Origin: Conchocele bisecta
Lineage: Eukaryota > Mollusca > Bivalvia > Lucinida > Thyasiridae
NCBI GenBank assembly: GCA_029237695.1
Contig: CM055272.1
Location: 15,302,042 to 15,366,041 of the forward strand
DNA: 64,000 bases
Reading direction: 5' to 3'
Within the stretch, counting starts at the first letter, position 1, and the number at the start of each line of letters is the position of its first letter. Below the pieces are notes generated by a model. That model ran no database searches and had not been told where the DNA came from. It saw only the letters and a program-made list of their open reading frames with translations. The position numbers were made by a program, and so were the translations under genes. Below are positions 1-12,589 of this stretch, piece after piece.

Positions 1-255
1 GTACGTGGTACCGGGTCCCAGATACTGGATGATGTCGATAAATCTAAACTCCGGGGTAAACAGAAACATCGTCGTGCTGGCCCTCTTTCCGACCATCACC
101 TTATTCACGGTGGTTGCCAACTTCTCGACAAGGTACTGCTTGATGAGGTTCAGGTCGTACCTGCTGCAGTTGAAACCCACCACCTGGACTTGGTCGATCC
201 ACGAGACGATCTTCTCTCGCTGAGGTTTCGACAGCATCTCTATGTCGGTCGGCAT
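1..255 (-). pseudogene. Fragment of Polinton/adintovirus-type family-B DNA polymerase (exonuclease region), runs off window edge
   Basis: The reverse strand is open for 85 codons from an ATG at 255 to the window edge. Residues 27-39 read GFNCSRYDLNLIK, which fits an exonuclease II motif of viral family-B polymerases. Residues near 70-82 read FRFIDIIQYLGPG, matching the same region of the polymerase in the element at 35920-54359 (about 38960-39060). This copy is more GC-rich and differs at many codons, so it comes from another lineage of the same class, not a copy of the neighbour. The ATG at 255 is probably not a true start: homology stops there and a tandem repeat begins at 257. The rest of the gene, if present, lies outside the window. 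The call rests on motif similarity read by eye. Confidence 0.68.
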
Positions 256-256
256 T

Positions 257-647
257 GAAAATGGCTAAGTCAATTACGTAGAAATAATAGGTGAAGGTAA
301 AAAAATGGTCACATGTTTGATAGTTGTATGTGGTAGGCACCCCTTGGTTATGAAGCTGTGAAAGTTTGGTGGTCCTAGGTGGTACAGTACCAAAGAAATG
401 GACTTAAACACGAAAACTTAACATTGTAAACGCGAAAACTTAACATTGAAAATGGCTAAGTCGACTGCGCGGAAAAAATGGGTCAAGTTCCAAAAAAGGT
501 AACATGTTGGATAGTGATATGTGGTGTGCATCCCTTGATTATGAAGCTGTGAAAGTTTGGTAGTCCTAGGTGGTACAGTAACAAAGAAATGGACTCAAAC
601 ACGAAAACTTAACATTGATTGTGGACGCCGCCCGCCCGCCCGCCCGG
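257..647. repeat. Two tandem copies of a 191-bp repeat ending in a CCCG run
   Basis: A unit beginning GAAAATGGCTAAGTC starts at 257 and again at 448. Both copies contain the segment with TATGAAGCTGTGAAAGTTTG and end with AACACGAAAACTTAACATTG. The array ends in a short CCCGCCCG-type run at 627-647. The same kind of G/C run starts the array at 19485, which suggests related satellites. No coding potential. Confidence 0.75.
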
Positions 648-842
648 CTTTCACCAATCCAATAGCCTGGATTTTTTTCTCCAAAAAACCTGGCTAATAA
701 TCCTATAAGAGTTACATGCATAACAGCATTGAGAAACTCTTGGCAAACTTTTAACATTAACAACTAGAAAATGTGCCATAGAACACGGATGCCCCATATA
801 TCGTGTTGATAATAAACGAGGCAAATGTGAAATTATATTATT
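648..842. other. No feature recognised
   Basis: AT-rich unique-looking sequence with only short chance open frames. Nothing supported. Confidence 0.4.
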
Positions 843-2120
843 ACGGTTTCAAAAGTTTTACAAGTTACAAGTCGAAAAGGGGGAGATAATGCATCATAAT
901 GAAGCGACATACCAAGTTTCAAGTCTGTAGCTAGTACAGTTTCAAGGTACATGCCCGTTCAGTAGGCACAACATGTTCTTTATATCAGAGAAATCATCTG
1001 ATACATTTTCTGGAAAATATACATTCATTCATAACTATCTCACGAATTGATTGGCAATATTATACATTTTATATCAGATGTAAATTTTCACACTGATATC
1101 AAGGGCGATAACCGTGTGTCCTTAAAATGTTAACGGACATCACTATTCATTCTCCGTATTTATTTTTTGATGTGCAATGATCATATGTACTTTATAATCT
1201 GTGGAAAATATGATTTTTTTCAGGCGACACATTTAATTAGTATATTAAATAATTAAAAAATAATATGTCTCATTTGTATATGAAAATAGCCCGATACCAC
1301 CGCGAGTCACGATCAGTAAAATAAATATTACTACCAGTAAATGATTATATCTCTATAGTGGGCACTCATAATTTTAGAGAACTGGTAGAATAGTGACACA
1401 CTTATTTAATTTCTATAAAGAACATTGTGTGCCTACTGAGTGGGCATGTACCTTTAAAACATTTACGAGTTACAATACAACATTGGACAATTATAAGTAA
1501 AAAAGTGGGAGATAATCCATGACCTGGGGGTCGAAGCAAAAATTGAAATAAGCTTTGCACATCTACTCATCATAAGGAAGCTACATACAACGTTTCAGGT
1601 CTGTAGCTAGTACGTTTACAAGTTTTACGAGTTACAATGCAAAATTGGGAAATTCTAAGCAAAAAAAGTGGGAGATAATCCATGACCCGGGGGTCGAATC
1701 AAAAATTGAAATAAGCTTTACACATCTATTCATCATAAGGAAACTGAATACCAAGTTTCCGGTCTGTACCTATTACGATTTAAAAGTTTTACGAGTTACA
1801 ATGCAAACTTGACAAATTCTAAGTCAGAAAGGGGGAAATAATGCATGAGCCGAGGGTCGAATAAAAAATAGAAGTAAACTTTTGCACATCTACTCATCAT
1901 AAGGAAGCTACATACCAAGTTTCACGTCTGTAGCTAGTACGGTTTAAAAGTTTTACGAGTTACAATGCAAAACTGTGAAATTCTGAGTAAAAAAAGTGGG
2001 AGATAATCCATGACCTGGGGGTCGAATCAATCGACTCATCATAAGAAAGCTACATGTACAAACTAAGTTTAAAGTTTGTACATGTAGCTAGTATGGTTTA
2101 AAAGTTTTACGAGCTACAAG
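843..2120. repeat. Tandem array of about 164-bp units, interrupted by a MITE
   Basis: The phrase GTTTTACGAGTTACAATGC recurs near 1460, 1625, 1790 and 1953, with weaker copies at about 855 and 2104. Each unit also carries GTGGGAGATAATCCATGACC and CATACCAAGTTTC. The spacing is about 164 bp. The first unit is split at 944-1454 by a separate element. The array ends in GGACGG-type short repeats near 2130-2150. Confidence 0.75.
944..1454. mobile_element. MITE with about 40-bp terminal inverted repeats (copy 1 of 3)
   Basis: The left end (AAGGTACATGCCC, then a TCAGTAGGCAC block) and the right end (GTGCCTACTGAGTGGGCATG, then TACCTT) are inverted copies over about 40 bp, with some mismatches. There is no open frame of note. 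Related copies lie at 34041-34503 (both ends recognisable) and 31376-31665 (truncated). All share a core with ACTGATATCA, GGGCGATAACCGTGT and a segment ending CCGCGAGTCAC. It lies inside a tandem repeat unit, so it is a secondary insertion. Confidence 0.7.
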
Positions 2121-2484
2121 GTAGGTGACGGAAGGACGGAAGGACGGAACGGACAAGGGTAACACTAAATTCCCATAAAAAGCTCCGACACACAAATATT
2201 TTTCTGACACGGCGGAATTATGTTTTCTGGCCTAAATTCACACAACAGATATTTTATTTTCCAGTATAGTAACAAAATCATACCTTTTCAGTATTTTCTG
2301 TAACTTTTAATGTCTATTTGTCTCTCCACAACTGGCAAACGCTCGCAAACCAGGTGCCCCAGTATAGGCGGTCAATGCGTCGGTGGGTTGAAAATCTGCC
2401 GAAGACAGGAAAAATACAAAAAGGTTGTAAAATATGCAGGATACATGATACATGTATTTATCAACTTTAGTTCATGCTAGAGAA

Positions 2485-2850
2485 AACTAATTAGCAAAAT
2501 ATCCCGATCCAGTGTCAGGCACCCTTATTGCAATCAGATTGCCCAATATTGTCTTATTGATGGAAAGTAATGGAACCAGGCGTGAATCCCAGTATTGTAG
2601 ATGAAACCTTAATTTGTGACTGGGACTTGAGAAATAGGGCTTACTGATTTTACGACGAGCGTAGATCCAGATCAGCTTGTGCATCCGCAGTCTGATCAGG
2701 ATCTGCATTGCTCGCCAGTCTCTCAATGAAAAACCCGATATGCTTCTACAATCAACATAGATCCTTATCAGGCCACAGGAACGTGCAATTTGATCAGGAG
2801 CTACACTGGTCACAACTCCCATGAGCCCCATGTGTCCACCGTCCCGGCCA
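2485..2850. repeat. Dispersed repeat with GATCAGGATCTGCA core
   Basis: This stretch contains AGATCCAGATCAGC, TCTGATCAGGATCTGCA and TGATCAGGAGCTACACTGG. Related sequence recurs at 11636-11860, 28196-28560 and 30107-30240. The family is non-coding and looks like an old MITE or SINE-like repeat. The open frame across it on the reverse strand reads through the repeat and is not supported as a gene. Confidence 0.6.
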
Positions 2851-4329
2851 TAGGTGTAGCTGTTGATAGGCCGTTAAACACAAATAAAACAATCAATTAA
2901 TGAACTACAGAAACGTAATACAACTGACTGCTAATTTATCATCCATCGCTACGGTCCGTGCATTAATTTAAAGCGTTGTAACGATTCCGTTAGCCAAATT
3001 ATGAAACAATTTGCCGGCTTCTACCTCTTGTCGGAAATAAGAACATGTTATGTGTATGCTGAATTAAATTCCGCAGAAGTTTCGAACACATAATTAATGG
3101 CAGTAATGACTTAAATGTATTACCTTTCTACTTGTGTATCGGTCAGGTGTCTGTCGTTGGGAATATCTGGGTAAAGGCTTGTAGTATTCTGCAATCGCGG
3201 AACTTGAACTATTTTCAGCTCCCGCTTGCTTGTTGACGAGCACTGGGAACCAGTACAACTTCAAGCCAAACGCAGGGAATCAGTCGAATAAACCGTGATT
3301 TTTACGTCCTCTTTAGACAATTTGTTTATAAATGTAAATATTCTTTTAATTACTATTTTGCGTGTTTAGGAAATATAAGTCAATTTAAATATCTTAGCAA
3401 CATCATAAGTGTGCAGAATAACGCGAGAAAGTCGGCACTATTTCGTGCGGATACACGGTTTTGACCTCAGTTTTGTAGCGAATTCCGCTAAAAAAAGGCC
3501 CCTGTTTGATGACAGAGTCATCCTTTGCCTCCATCTTTTGACCATTAAACGCGAAAAGATGACGAAGTGGACAGAATGTGCATGCCTTTGTGTTACTAAT
3601 AGTGAGGCTATGCAACTGACTACATTCCTTTATTGTATGTTACACAGCTTAAATAATTACAGACTAGCTATTTTGTGTTGTAACGTTATCGGTGTCGCGT
3701 TTGCAGGTGGCGTACGAGATCTTTGTGACGAAGCTATTTGGGTACGAGTTATATATAGTAGTAATGACGGTTGTCTCGCTTGATGATATTCTGGAACGAA
3801 GCTATTTGGGTGCGAGTTTTATGCCTATAGCAATCATGAGGGTTGTTCCCCTTGAGGATTTTCGTTCGCCACTTGCAGTCTCACCGATCATTGACTGAGC
3901 GTAAACATTATGAAAAATATTCATGTGTAGCAACCTGATTGATATATAGTATTATGTGGTAATCACTGTAACTACATCGTCATAATTATATCATTCATAC
4001 TATTCGGCGAGGGTGTCATTTGAGGGACCTCGTCAGCTACAAAATCAGTTCTCGCATCTTCAATGAAATTATATTGTGAATTAATGCCATCTGCCGAATG
4101 CAAAGCACTGGGTAGCTCAAATGACACCAGCACCACTGTTTTCTTACTGAACTGTACACCTGTTAATCATGTCATGTTACTTCAAAATATGTCCGGATAG
4201 TATAGTATTAAACATACGTCACATGCATGTCCCTTTTATGTTTATTGTGCAACTCTGCTAGCCACAGTGGGGAATTTGAGGAATCTTTCGCACACCGCTG
4301 CGTCCGGGGCCCGCTATCTTCATTTCTTG
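2851..4329. other. Gene-free stretch
   Basis: Overlapping short frames on both strands near 3400-3900 show no recognisable domain. Two near-repeats of GAAGCTATTTGGGT occur at about 3730 and 3797. Nothing else is supported. Confidence 0.4.
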
Positions 4330-4568
4330 TAAGTCTTGTTTTCATCTGTCCGGTATGATCGTAGCGATGTTCATAATGATAATTTCCTCAGTCACGTGAC
4401 CTTAGCTAGACATCTTTCGACCATATTGAACAGATGCACTTATCGTGTGCGCAGCAGGTTTCCACTAGCAATCCATTTTCTATTTTTATCGTATCCGTTG
4501 TCCGAGTATGCATTGACATATGATACAGCGTACTCTATTCAGTCCGAATCAATGCAAATCTTCCATAT

Positions 4569-7500
4569 ATGGCCAAGCCCCTTCAGTACCGTCGGTATAC
4601 ACCATCCACATTATCAATGGAATGTAACAGACAGTTCTCTAACATATTGTGCTTAACGATTTTCAGCATAATATGGACAACATGGTTACTTATTATTCTC
4701 TCGGAAGACGTCCATCCGAACCCCGGTCCCATAGATAGCGACGATTTGCTGGATTTGTCATTTAGTTCCATTCCGTCTACGTCATTCACCCAAGAATCAG
4801 CGTCCCAAATAATTTTATTAGATGATCTATCTCACCACTTGTCATTCGTACATTGTAACGTTCAACGAAAATAAAATAGATGATATGCTGTTTTACAATT
4901 TTAAATCTCCAGAAAGGAAAGATAGACAAGGCGATAGGCACGGAGGTGTAATTCTATATGTTAGAGACACACTATTCCATAAGCGTAGGCGAGACCTCGA
5001 GCTCCCTAACATTGAATCAATTTGGATTGAAGTTGTGTCAGATAAGAAACCTTTCTTGTTTAGCGTCTTTTAAGGCCCCCGAATGTTAATGCTGTATATG
5101 GTAATAGTATCGAAGACTCAATTCATATGGCGATAGATACTGGCCATAGAGATATTGTAATTGTTGGCGATTTTAAATATAATACTTTGAACTCACAATC
5201 CAATAGAAAGGTGACTTCAATTTGTACTCAGTTTTCACTGTCGCAGTGTATTTCCACTCCAACTCACTTCACCGAGCATTCTGAATCAATCATCGACTTA
5301 TTGTTTGTATCAAATAGAGACAACATCGTTGGCAGCGGAGTAGGAGATCCATTTTTGCCACAAGAGACACGTTTTCATTGTCCTATATATGGCTTTCTAA
5401 AATTTTCGAAGCACACATTTAAACCGTTTAAGCGCAAAATATGGCAATATGAGCTTGGAGACTACGACATGTTACGCAGAGAAATATCAACCACAAACTG
5501 GGACAACCTAAAATCTGAAAATATAAATGAATACGCTCATAATGTAATTAATGAAGTCATGTCTTTTGCCCAACACTATATACCTAACAAAGAAATACTT
5601 GTTCGACAATCTGATTTACCATGGATAACCACTACTATTAAGAGAATGATCAGGAAGCGGAAACGATTATATCATAAAGCAAAACAATCTAATAACCATT
5701 CATATTGGTTAAAATTTCGAAGTTTCAGGAATGACGTTATTTCAGCAATTCGGGAATCAAAGAAAGATTACCACACTGGGATAATTAACAAATTAAAATC
5801 AGGTCAACTCCGTTCAAAAGATTGGTGGTCTACTTTGAAACATTTTATATGCGAGAATGAAAATAAAACAATCCCACCACTTCAACATAATGGATCAATA
5901 ATCGACGATAACACGGGGAAAGCTAACATTTTAAATAACTTTTTCCGTGATCAAACTCTTTTACAAGAACCTCCTGTTTCTTCACCCATAGTAACGCCTT
6001 ATGCAATAACCAGTAGACTTGAATATATCACGCTTAACGAAACAGAAATACAAACAATCCTTTCTAATTTGCCCATATGTAAAGCCTCTGGACCAGATGG
6101 CTTGAATAATCGTATACGTAAAGAAACAAAGTATGAATTAGCAACTCCCCTAAAAGACCTCTTTAACAAATCAATTGAATGTGGACTATTTCCAGACGTA
6201 TGGAAAGAGGCCAATGTGTGCCCGATATATAAAGCTGGAGATCCTTCTCTCACTTCGAATTATCGTCCGATCTCCCTTCTTAACACTGTTAGTAAATTTC
6301 TTGAGAGGGCGGTTTTCAAGTATTTGTACAATCATTTTAATGACAATAATATATTAACACCATTACAGTCCGGGTTTGTACCTGGCGACTCAACTGTAAA
6401 CCAACTGACATTCCTTTATAATACATTCTGTCGTGCATTAGACGATGGAAAAGAGGTGAGGATGGTATTCTGCGACATAAGCAAAGCATTTGATCGAGTT
6501 TGGCATACAGGTCTTCTTTTGAAGCTGAGAGCCACAGGTGTTACTAATAATATTCACGACTGGTTTAAAAGTTATCTTAATAATCGCAAGCAAAGGGTTG
6601 TATTGCCAGGTGTTTATTCTAACTGGAACCAAATTTAGGCTGGCGTCCCGAAAGGATTTATTATCGGCCCTTTGTTATTTCTAATATACATAAACGATAT
6701 TGTTTTGCGGACATAAATTCTAATATTCGACTTTTCGCAGACGAAACCAGTTTATATCTTATTGTTGATTAGCCAGCAACAGCATCCAGGTCTATGAACA
6801 ACGATCTCGATATAATTACAAACTGGTCTAATACCTGCCTTGTATCATTTAATCCAAGGAAAACTGAATCACTACTTATAACACGTAAACGTAATAGAGA
6901 AGTACATCCCCCAATCCTCATGAATAATGTTAATGTCTCAGAATTTGATAGTCACAAGCATCAAGGTTTGTATTTTAATAACGAGGGAACATGGAACCAA
7001 CACATATACTACATAACTGGAAAGGCATGGCGTAGGACCAATGATATGATAAAATTAAAATACATTCTAGATAGAAAATGCATTGAAATAATTTATCTTA
7101 CTTTTATTAGACCGGTATTAGAATATGCGGATGTCGTTTGGGATAATTTTACCCAGTATGAGAAGGATGCCCTCGAAAAAATTCAAATTGAAGCAGCACG
7201 TATCGCTACAGGTGCCACTCGGCTTGTTTAAATCGAGTCCTTATATATAGAAACCTGCTGGGAAACATTAGGAAATAGACGTCACTCCCATAAATTGTCC
7301 GTATTTTACATAATGAAAAATGGCATCTCACCCAGTTACTTGGTCGATGTGCTTCCACCGGAAATAGATACGTCCCGTTACAATTTACGAAACCCTGAGA
7401 ATATACAGATTTTACGGTCCAGAACCACCCTTTATCATAACTCGTTTCTACCATCCACAATCCGGGAGTGGAACTCTCTTCCAGATGACACACGGAACGC

Positions 7501-7825
7501 CCCATCACTTACTTGTTTTAAAAGCAAAATAAAAACAAATACCGGAGAGGTCCCAACCTACTACTACAGTGGTACTAGGTATGTCCAGGTATTACAAACA
7601 CGTCTTCGAATGAAATGCAGTTCTCTCAATCATGATTTATATCGTAAGAACATTATTGACTCGCCCAACTGTAACTGTGGACAAGTTGAAATTGCCACCC
7701 ATTTCTTTTTCCACTGCACTCAATATGGAGCACATAGAGCTCAACTAATAGACGACATACACATTTTTTGTCAACCCACCCTCCACACTATACTCTATGG
7801 TAACAGACAACTTGACAATAACTGA
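4569..7825 (+). pseudogene. LINE endonuclease/reverse transcriptase polyprotein, broken
   Basis: Replicates the LINE by target-primed reverse transcription. Open pieces: 4569-4874 (leader with 2A-like motif), 4822-5073 and 5127-6638 (endonuclease, with VIVGDF, IDLLFVSN and HCPIYG; then RT, with CPIYKAGDPSLTSNYRPISL and the catalytic FCDISKAFDRVWH), 6794-7231 (thumb) and 7295-7825 (C-terminal C-x-C-G then HFFFHC, zinc-binding-like). A TAG at 6636 interrupts the RT between two conserved blocks in one frame, consistent with a C-to-T change from CAG. The second catalytic box reads FADE, at 6734-6745, after a frameshift near 6705. The damage includes nonsense changes as well as indels, so the copy is dead. 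The clade is probably CR1/L2-like, which is not certain. Confidence 0.8.
4707..4730 (+). other. 2A-like ribosome-skipping motif in LINE leader
   Basis: Codons read DVHPNPGP, preceded by a hydrophobic run (LLIILSE). The 2A consensus ends D-(V/I)-E-x-N-P-G-P; here the Glu is His, while the essential NPGP is kept. 2A-like peptides are known at the N-terminus of some non-LTR retrotransposons. Activity of this variant is not shown. Confidence 0.55.
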
Positions 7826-8263
7826 CTTGGGGTGGCGATAACTGGGCATGGCTTGGTGTGGGAACAAGACTCCAACTCCTATTTTGGCTTGCTTCTTTCC
7901 TTTTTTTTTTTCCATTTCATGTATCACGTAATTGATTATATAGAACCTATTGCCTGTACATTTGTGTCAATACTATATTTTTCAAATTTTTTAAATTTAA
8001 TTGCTTTAATATAATTGCCGTGTATCAGAGGATGCTGAAACCAGAACAACTTATAATCCAGAAAATATCAATTATCACAGAATATAAACTGTTCTAAAAC
8101 TGATGGCAGGAATGTCTTGGTTTCGGCATCCTATGATATCTAGTCACATGTAAGGAAATAAGCTTGCTTTCAATCCAATCCAATTTGCATAGTACCGTAT
8201 ATAGTAACTTTGACATTGACAATGAACTTGTAAACAATATGCAAATAAAATATGTTTAAACTA

Positions 8264-11191
8264 AATAAATTCGCACATCTGGCTAACTTTTCCAAATTTG
8301 GAACAATTGACATTCAGATAATACCTTTTCAATAATGTTGATGGAAGCAATCTGAATTTACATGTTCTCGGATATTTATAGCAGAAATCCCAGATGGCCG
8401 CCAGTCACGCATGGTATTTGCATATATTAACAATCGGTGATGCTATGTGCAAATATTTGATATTTATTTTTTATAGTTTTTGAGATCACTGAGTATGTTG
8501 GTGAAGTTTGTAAAATTATTCTGGGTCAACGTCACGTTCTATAGGCCAAGGTCAGTGTCAAATGACTCTGAAATGTAGAAATATTCTTATTATATTAATC
8601 GTTGTACCACTCTGTTTCTTGCCTTGTCAATTATAAGGCGTTAGAGCTGACTGTTTCAAATGATGAAGTATTTGATTTTTTAGGAAGGGTGGGGGGGTAT
8701 CAAGGTCGTATATTTTGTGGTCAAAGTGAAGGCAAGTTATCCTCGGCAAAGACCATACTTACTGCAGAATTGGCAGAAATTTGTTGATTATGTTAGTTAT
8801 TATCTGTATAAGTGGACATAAGAAAATGTATTTATTGAGTGGTGTTTAACGGGGGTGTTATGTCAGTTACGTTATTTAGGCTGGGCTAATGTGGTCGAAT
8901 CCCATATTTCACATGTACGGATGGGGGAAAACCTCAAAATCAGAACTAAATATTTACAAAAATAATTCGTAGAGGTAAATATGTTTAGTACTATTTTTTC
9001 TACTTTTATAACGAGTATAACCGGATACAACTCTCAAGTAGCAAGAAAGTCACCCTTCGCATGCTCTCAACCAGATGCCTGTCAGAAAAAAAACAATTAA
9101 CATGAATGTGCTCACTGCCAACAGTACACTAGGAAGAAACTCGGACACTATCTGGAAATCAGTAAGTCATACGAGTAGGACATACACAATGGATAACATA
9201 CTAGATCACATCTGCAGCTTTTTTTGAACATGTGATATCAACAGATAACATCCTACTTACATATACATGTAGTCATTGTTAACAGACCTACCCGTGACAC
9301 CTGCATAGCTTAGCATACTTTAGCTAATACAATTGTCTTTGTTTTTGCTACAAACTGGAGATTACGCTGTTGTGTGTTCCCAGATAACAAGACATCTACA
9401 AGGTAAGTGTTGAATTGATAGTAAGTGACAAAATCATCAGTCCACCTAGATTTACTTTACGAGGTCATGGAAAAAACATACAACCCCATATGTTCTAACT
9501 GGTGCTGTCTTACAGCAATTTATCATTGAAAATCACATATGAGATACGCCAATATTTTTCATAGATAAAGTCAAGAGCTAACCTACCCAGCTAGCAATAT
9601 ACATGGGACCCATATGGGCCTCATATCCTTTTCTATATGGGCCCCATATGGGCTACCCATATGGGGCCTATATGGGTTTTGCAAACGGGATTGGCATGGG
9701 TCCCATATGGGATACCCACATAGGTCCCATATGGGTCCCATATAGAAATTGATATGGGACCTATATGGGTCCCATATAGAAATTGATATGGGACCTATAT
9801 GGGACCCATATGGGTCCGATATAGAAATTGATATGGGACCTATGTCGTGCCCATATGGGTCCCATATAGAAATTGATATGGGTTATAATATGGGACCCAC
9901 ACAGGACCGACCCATTAGCGCCTAGGCGCGTTTTAATATGGGACCCGCATGGGACCCATATCAACCAGCCCATATCGACCTGCCCGTATATCGCCCACAT
10001 AGGACCAATTATAGCGACAAGGCGTTATAATATGGGACCCGAATGGGACCCATATTAACCAGCCCATATGGGCCAGCCCGTATATAGCCCACATAGGACC
10101 CATTATAGCGACTAGGCGTTATAACATGGGACACACATGGGACCCATATTAACCAGCCCATATGGGCCTGCCCATATATAGCCCACATATGACCCATTAG
10201 CGACTATGCGTTTTAATATGGGACCCACATGGGACCCATATCAACCAGCCCATATGGGCCTGCCCATATATAGCCCACATAGGACCCATTAGCGACTATG
10301 CGTTTTAATATAGGACCCACATAGGACCCATATCAACCAGCCCATATGGGCCTACCCATATATAGCCCACATATGACCCATATGGGCTTGCGAGCTGGGT
10401 ATCGCGTTCGCACGTAAAATCTTAACCTATCGCCTGCACACACAAAACCATATCGGGTGCTCACGCGAAAGTAGAAAGTATTTCCATGTCCCCTCTGTGC
10501 CACCGTATAAAGCAGCTGGGACAATAATTTATCCGTCAAGCAGCAGACGAACACAAATGAAAGTTGTTGTGTGTATGCTGTACCGCCGTCGCTTTTGCTG
10601 CCTGCTCTGATTTTTTCTGAACCACACCTGCACCACAAAATACATTTTCACAATATTTTGTGACTATGTTCACAGATCTGTCATCTTCGTACTTAGATTT
10701 TGTGCTGTATAACGTTTTGGGAAATGTATTTACGCTGAAAACCCGTAAATCTGACGTTGATATGCATGACCGGTTAAAAATAAACGTTGGTACACAAACA
10801 AAGAAAGATGTCAGGATTCTTCAAGTGTTCCCATCTGGCATTTCCAGCAGTAATTTGGCAAATAAATATCCAGAAACAAATATAAATACAGAATGTTGTT
10901 CATGGTTTCTTGAACATGACCTTGACCTTGACATTGAAAGTGTGACATTGGCCTTAATTGGTTAAACACATTTATAAGTTTAACCAGTGCCCTCAACTCA
11001 TGGACTAGAAACTATGTTTATGAAAATAGCACGACATGGACTTGAAATATAGCGATAACTGGTCTTGGATTTGGCCCAATATGGACGATAAGGTGAACGT
11101 CCAGATTGCTTCCATCAACATTCTGAAAAGTCATTCTGAAGATCATCTGTGTCAAATTTAGGAACATTAGCCAGATGTGCGAATTTATGGC
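8264..11191. repeat. Region bounded by about 100-bp inverted repeats
   Basis: The left arm (8264-8362) contains AATTCGCACATCTGGCTAA and AATGTTGATGGAAGCAATCT. The right arm (11092-11191) contains the reverse complements (AGATTGCTTCCATCAACATT, then TTAGCCAGATGTGCGAATT). The 2.7 kb between has no recognised gene and includes the CCCATATGGG minisatellite. It could be a non-autonomous transposon or two opposed copies of one repeat. Confidence 0.6.
9585..10405. repeat. CCCATATGGG palindromic minisatellite
   Basis: From 9600 the palindrome CCCATATGGG and variants recur densely, first in about 45-bp units with ATAGAAATTGATATGGGACC. From about 9905 it becomes about 93-bp units with CATATCAACCAGCCCATATG, TATAGCCCACATAGGACCC and a TTAGCGACTATGCG-type link (about five copies). 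The array is flanked by opposed TACCCAGCTAGCA (9587) and TGCGAGCTGGGTA (10388). Open frames across it are translations of the repeat. Confidence 0.8.
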
Positions 11192-12341
11192 CTTTTTGGA
11201 AACTATCGTTCCTTACTAATAAATGTAAAGGGCCGAACATTGAGTTAATTAAGGACTGACTTTATAGAATATGACATTTCGGTTCACACACAGGAGACCC
11301 CTATTACCACCACAGGCGACCCGGTACTACCCGGGACCTTCCTAATGAGTTATTTTTTCCAGCCGCTGTATGTTGTTTTAGTACTAAGTAGGTGCGATAT
11401 AATATGTGCAACGACTCAGCTTATACATTGTAGTTGGGTAATCAATGAATTAGTGAAGTGAATTATGTTGTGTTAATGAACAAACAAACAATATTCGTAT
11501 TTCACTGAACCTATACATTATCTAAGAAATGTTTATTTATCATATGTAAATGTTTTTACTTTGGATTAAGCACATATTGCAAAATAAATACTGTCAGTTT
11601 TTTAATTACGATAATTTATATTTGGCTGTGTCTGGAGAAATTGGGCTTATGGCATTTGAGACCAGTGTATCACTTGATCAAATAGCACACCCATGTAGCA
11701 TTACAACCATATATAATGCTTGATAGCAGCATGATGGGTTTTTCATTGATGTAATGCCTATCAGTGCAGATCTTGATCAGACTGTACGGATGTACAGGCT
11801 GATCTGGATCTGCACTGGTCTCAAAACGCATGTATAAGCACCATACGCCACATTATAACGTTTATCCTACACGAGTAAAGTAATGGCCACATGGCAGCCG
11901 GTTGACAAAAAGAATCTTATAACAATTGTATGTAATGGCTATTAGTGTACATATTGTGATCGGACTGCGTCAATGAAACGGTTAATATGTTGACATATTC
12001 AGTGGTTGCGAATACAGTAAGGTAGCTCTTATCAGCATGCTGCCAATCATATACATGTGTAGTTACTGTAGAATAATGCAAATGTACATAGTAAGGTCAA
12101 ATTCAGTCAAATTTGATTTGAAGCCGATAAACCGAATAAACACTGTAATATATCACAGTGTGTTTGGGTTACGTCATTTGTACTTGTTGGTGTCCTGTTT
12201 AGAGATGTTCCATTGTATTATCCTGTGATTTTATAGACAGCCTACTGAACTCGCCAAAAATCACGTTTTGTTGGGCATAAGTTGACAGGACTGGTACATT
12301 TCCGAATCTTCATTTCTTTCAGCAATTAAATAGTAGTGTTC
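11192..12341. repeat. Gene-free stretch with one GATCAGGATCTGCA-family repeat (11636-11860)
   Basis: At 11760-11820 are CAGTGCAGATCTTGATCAG and AGGCTGATCTGGATCTGCAC in opposed orientation, as in the copies at 2485, 28196 and 30107. The rest is AT-rich with no supported gene. Confidence 0.5.
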
Positions 12342-12589
12342 TCATTTATTTACTCCCAAGTATATACATGATATACAAGAGATACTGCTGTATTGAATTT
12401 TATTTGAAGCCGAACGAGAATGCCGAAGGCTCACAATATACGCCCGTCGAGGTAGTGCCAGTATACAAGGGGAAATAATTCCATGAAAAAATAAATCAGT
12501 AAATTTTAGTAATTTGACATTGACCTTCAACACAGGGGCCGCATGTATGTGTGTGTGTGTGTGGGGGGGGGGGGGGGCTATATAATGAA

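Larger units (their letters stand above)
4330..8030 (+). mobile_element. APE-type non-LTR retrotransposon (LINE), decayed
   Basis: The order is that of a one-ORF LINE: N-terminal leader with a 2A-like motif (4707-4730), apurinic-type endonuclease (about 4822-5400), reverse transcriptase (about 6000-6770), thumb/connection, and a C-terminal Cys/His segment ending at 7825. The 3' region to about 8030 is AT-rich. Two other relics of this broad class lie in reverse orientation at 29095-30110 and 62134-64000, and one forward at 13368-14420. No target-site duplication or clean poly-A tail was identified, so both boundaries are approximate. Confidence 0.8.

Noticed and set aside
3409..3898. Overlapping frames of 68-124 codons on both strands
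   Set aside because: No domain, no repeat of known type, and conflicting frames; nothing chooses one as real.
9761..10197. Repeated Gly/Pro/His-rich reverse frames, collagen- or silk-like
   Set aside because: Translations of the CCCATATGGG minisatellite with frames changing between units.
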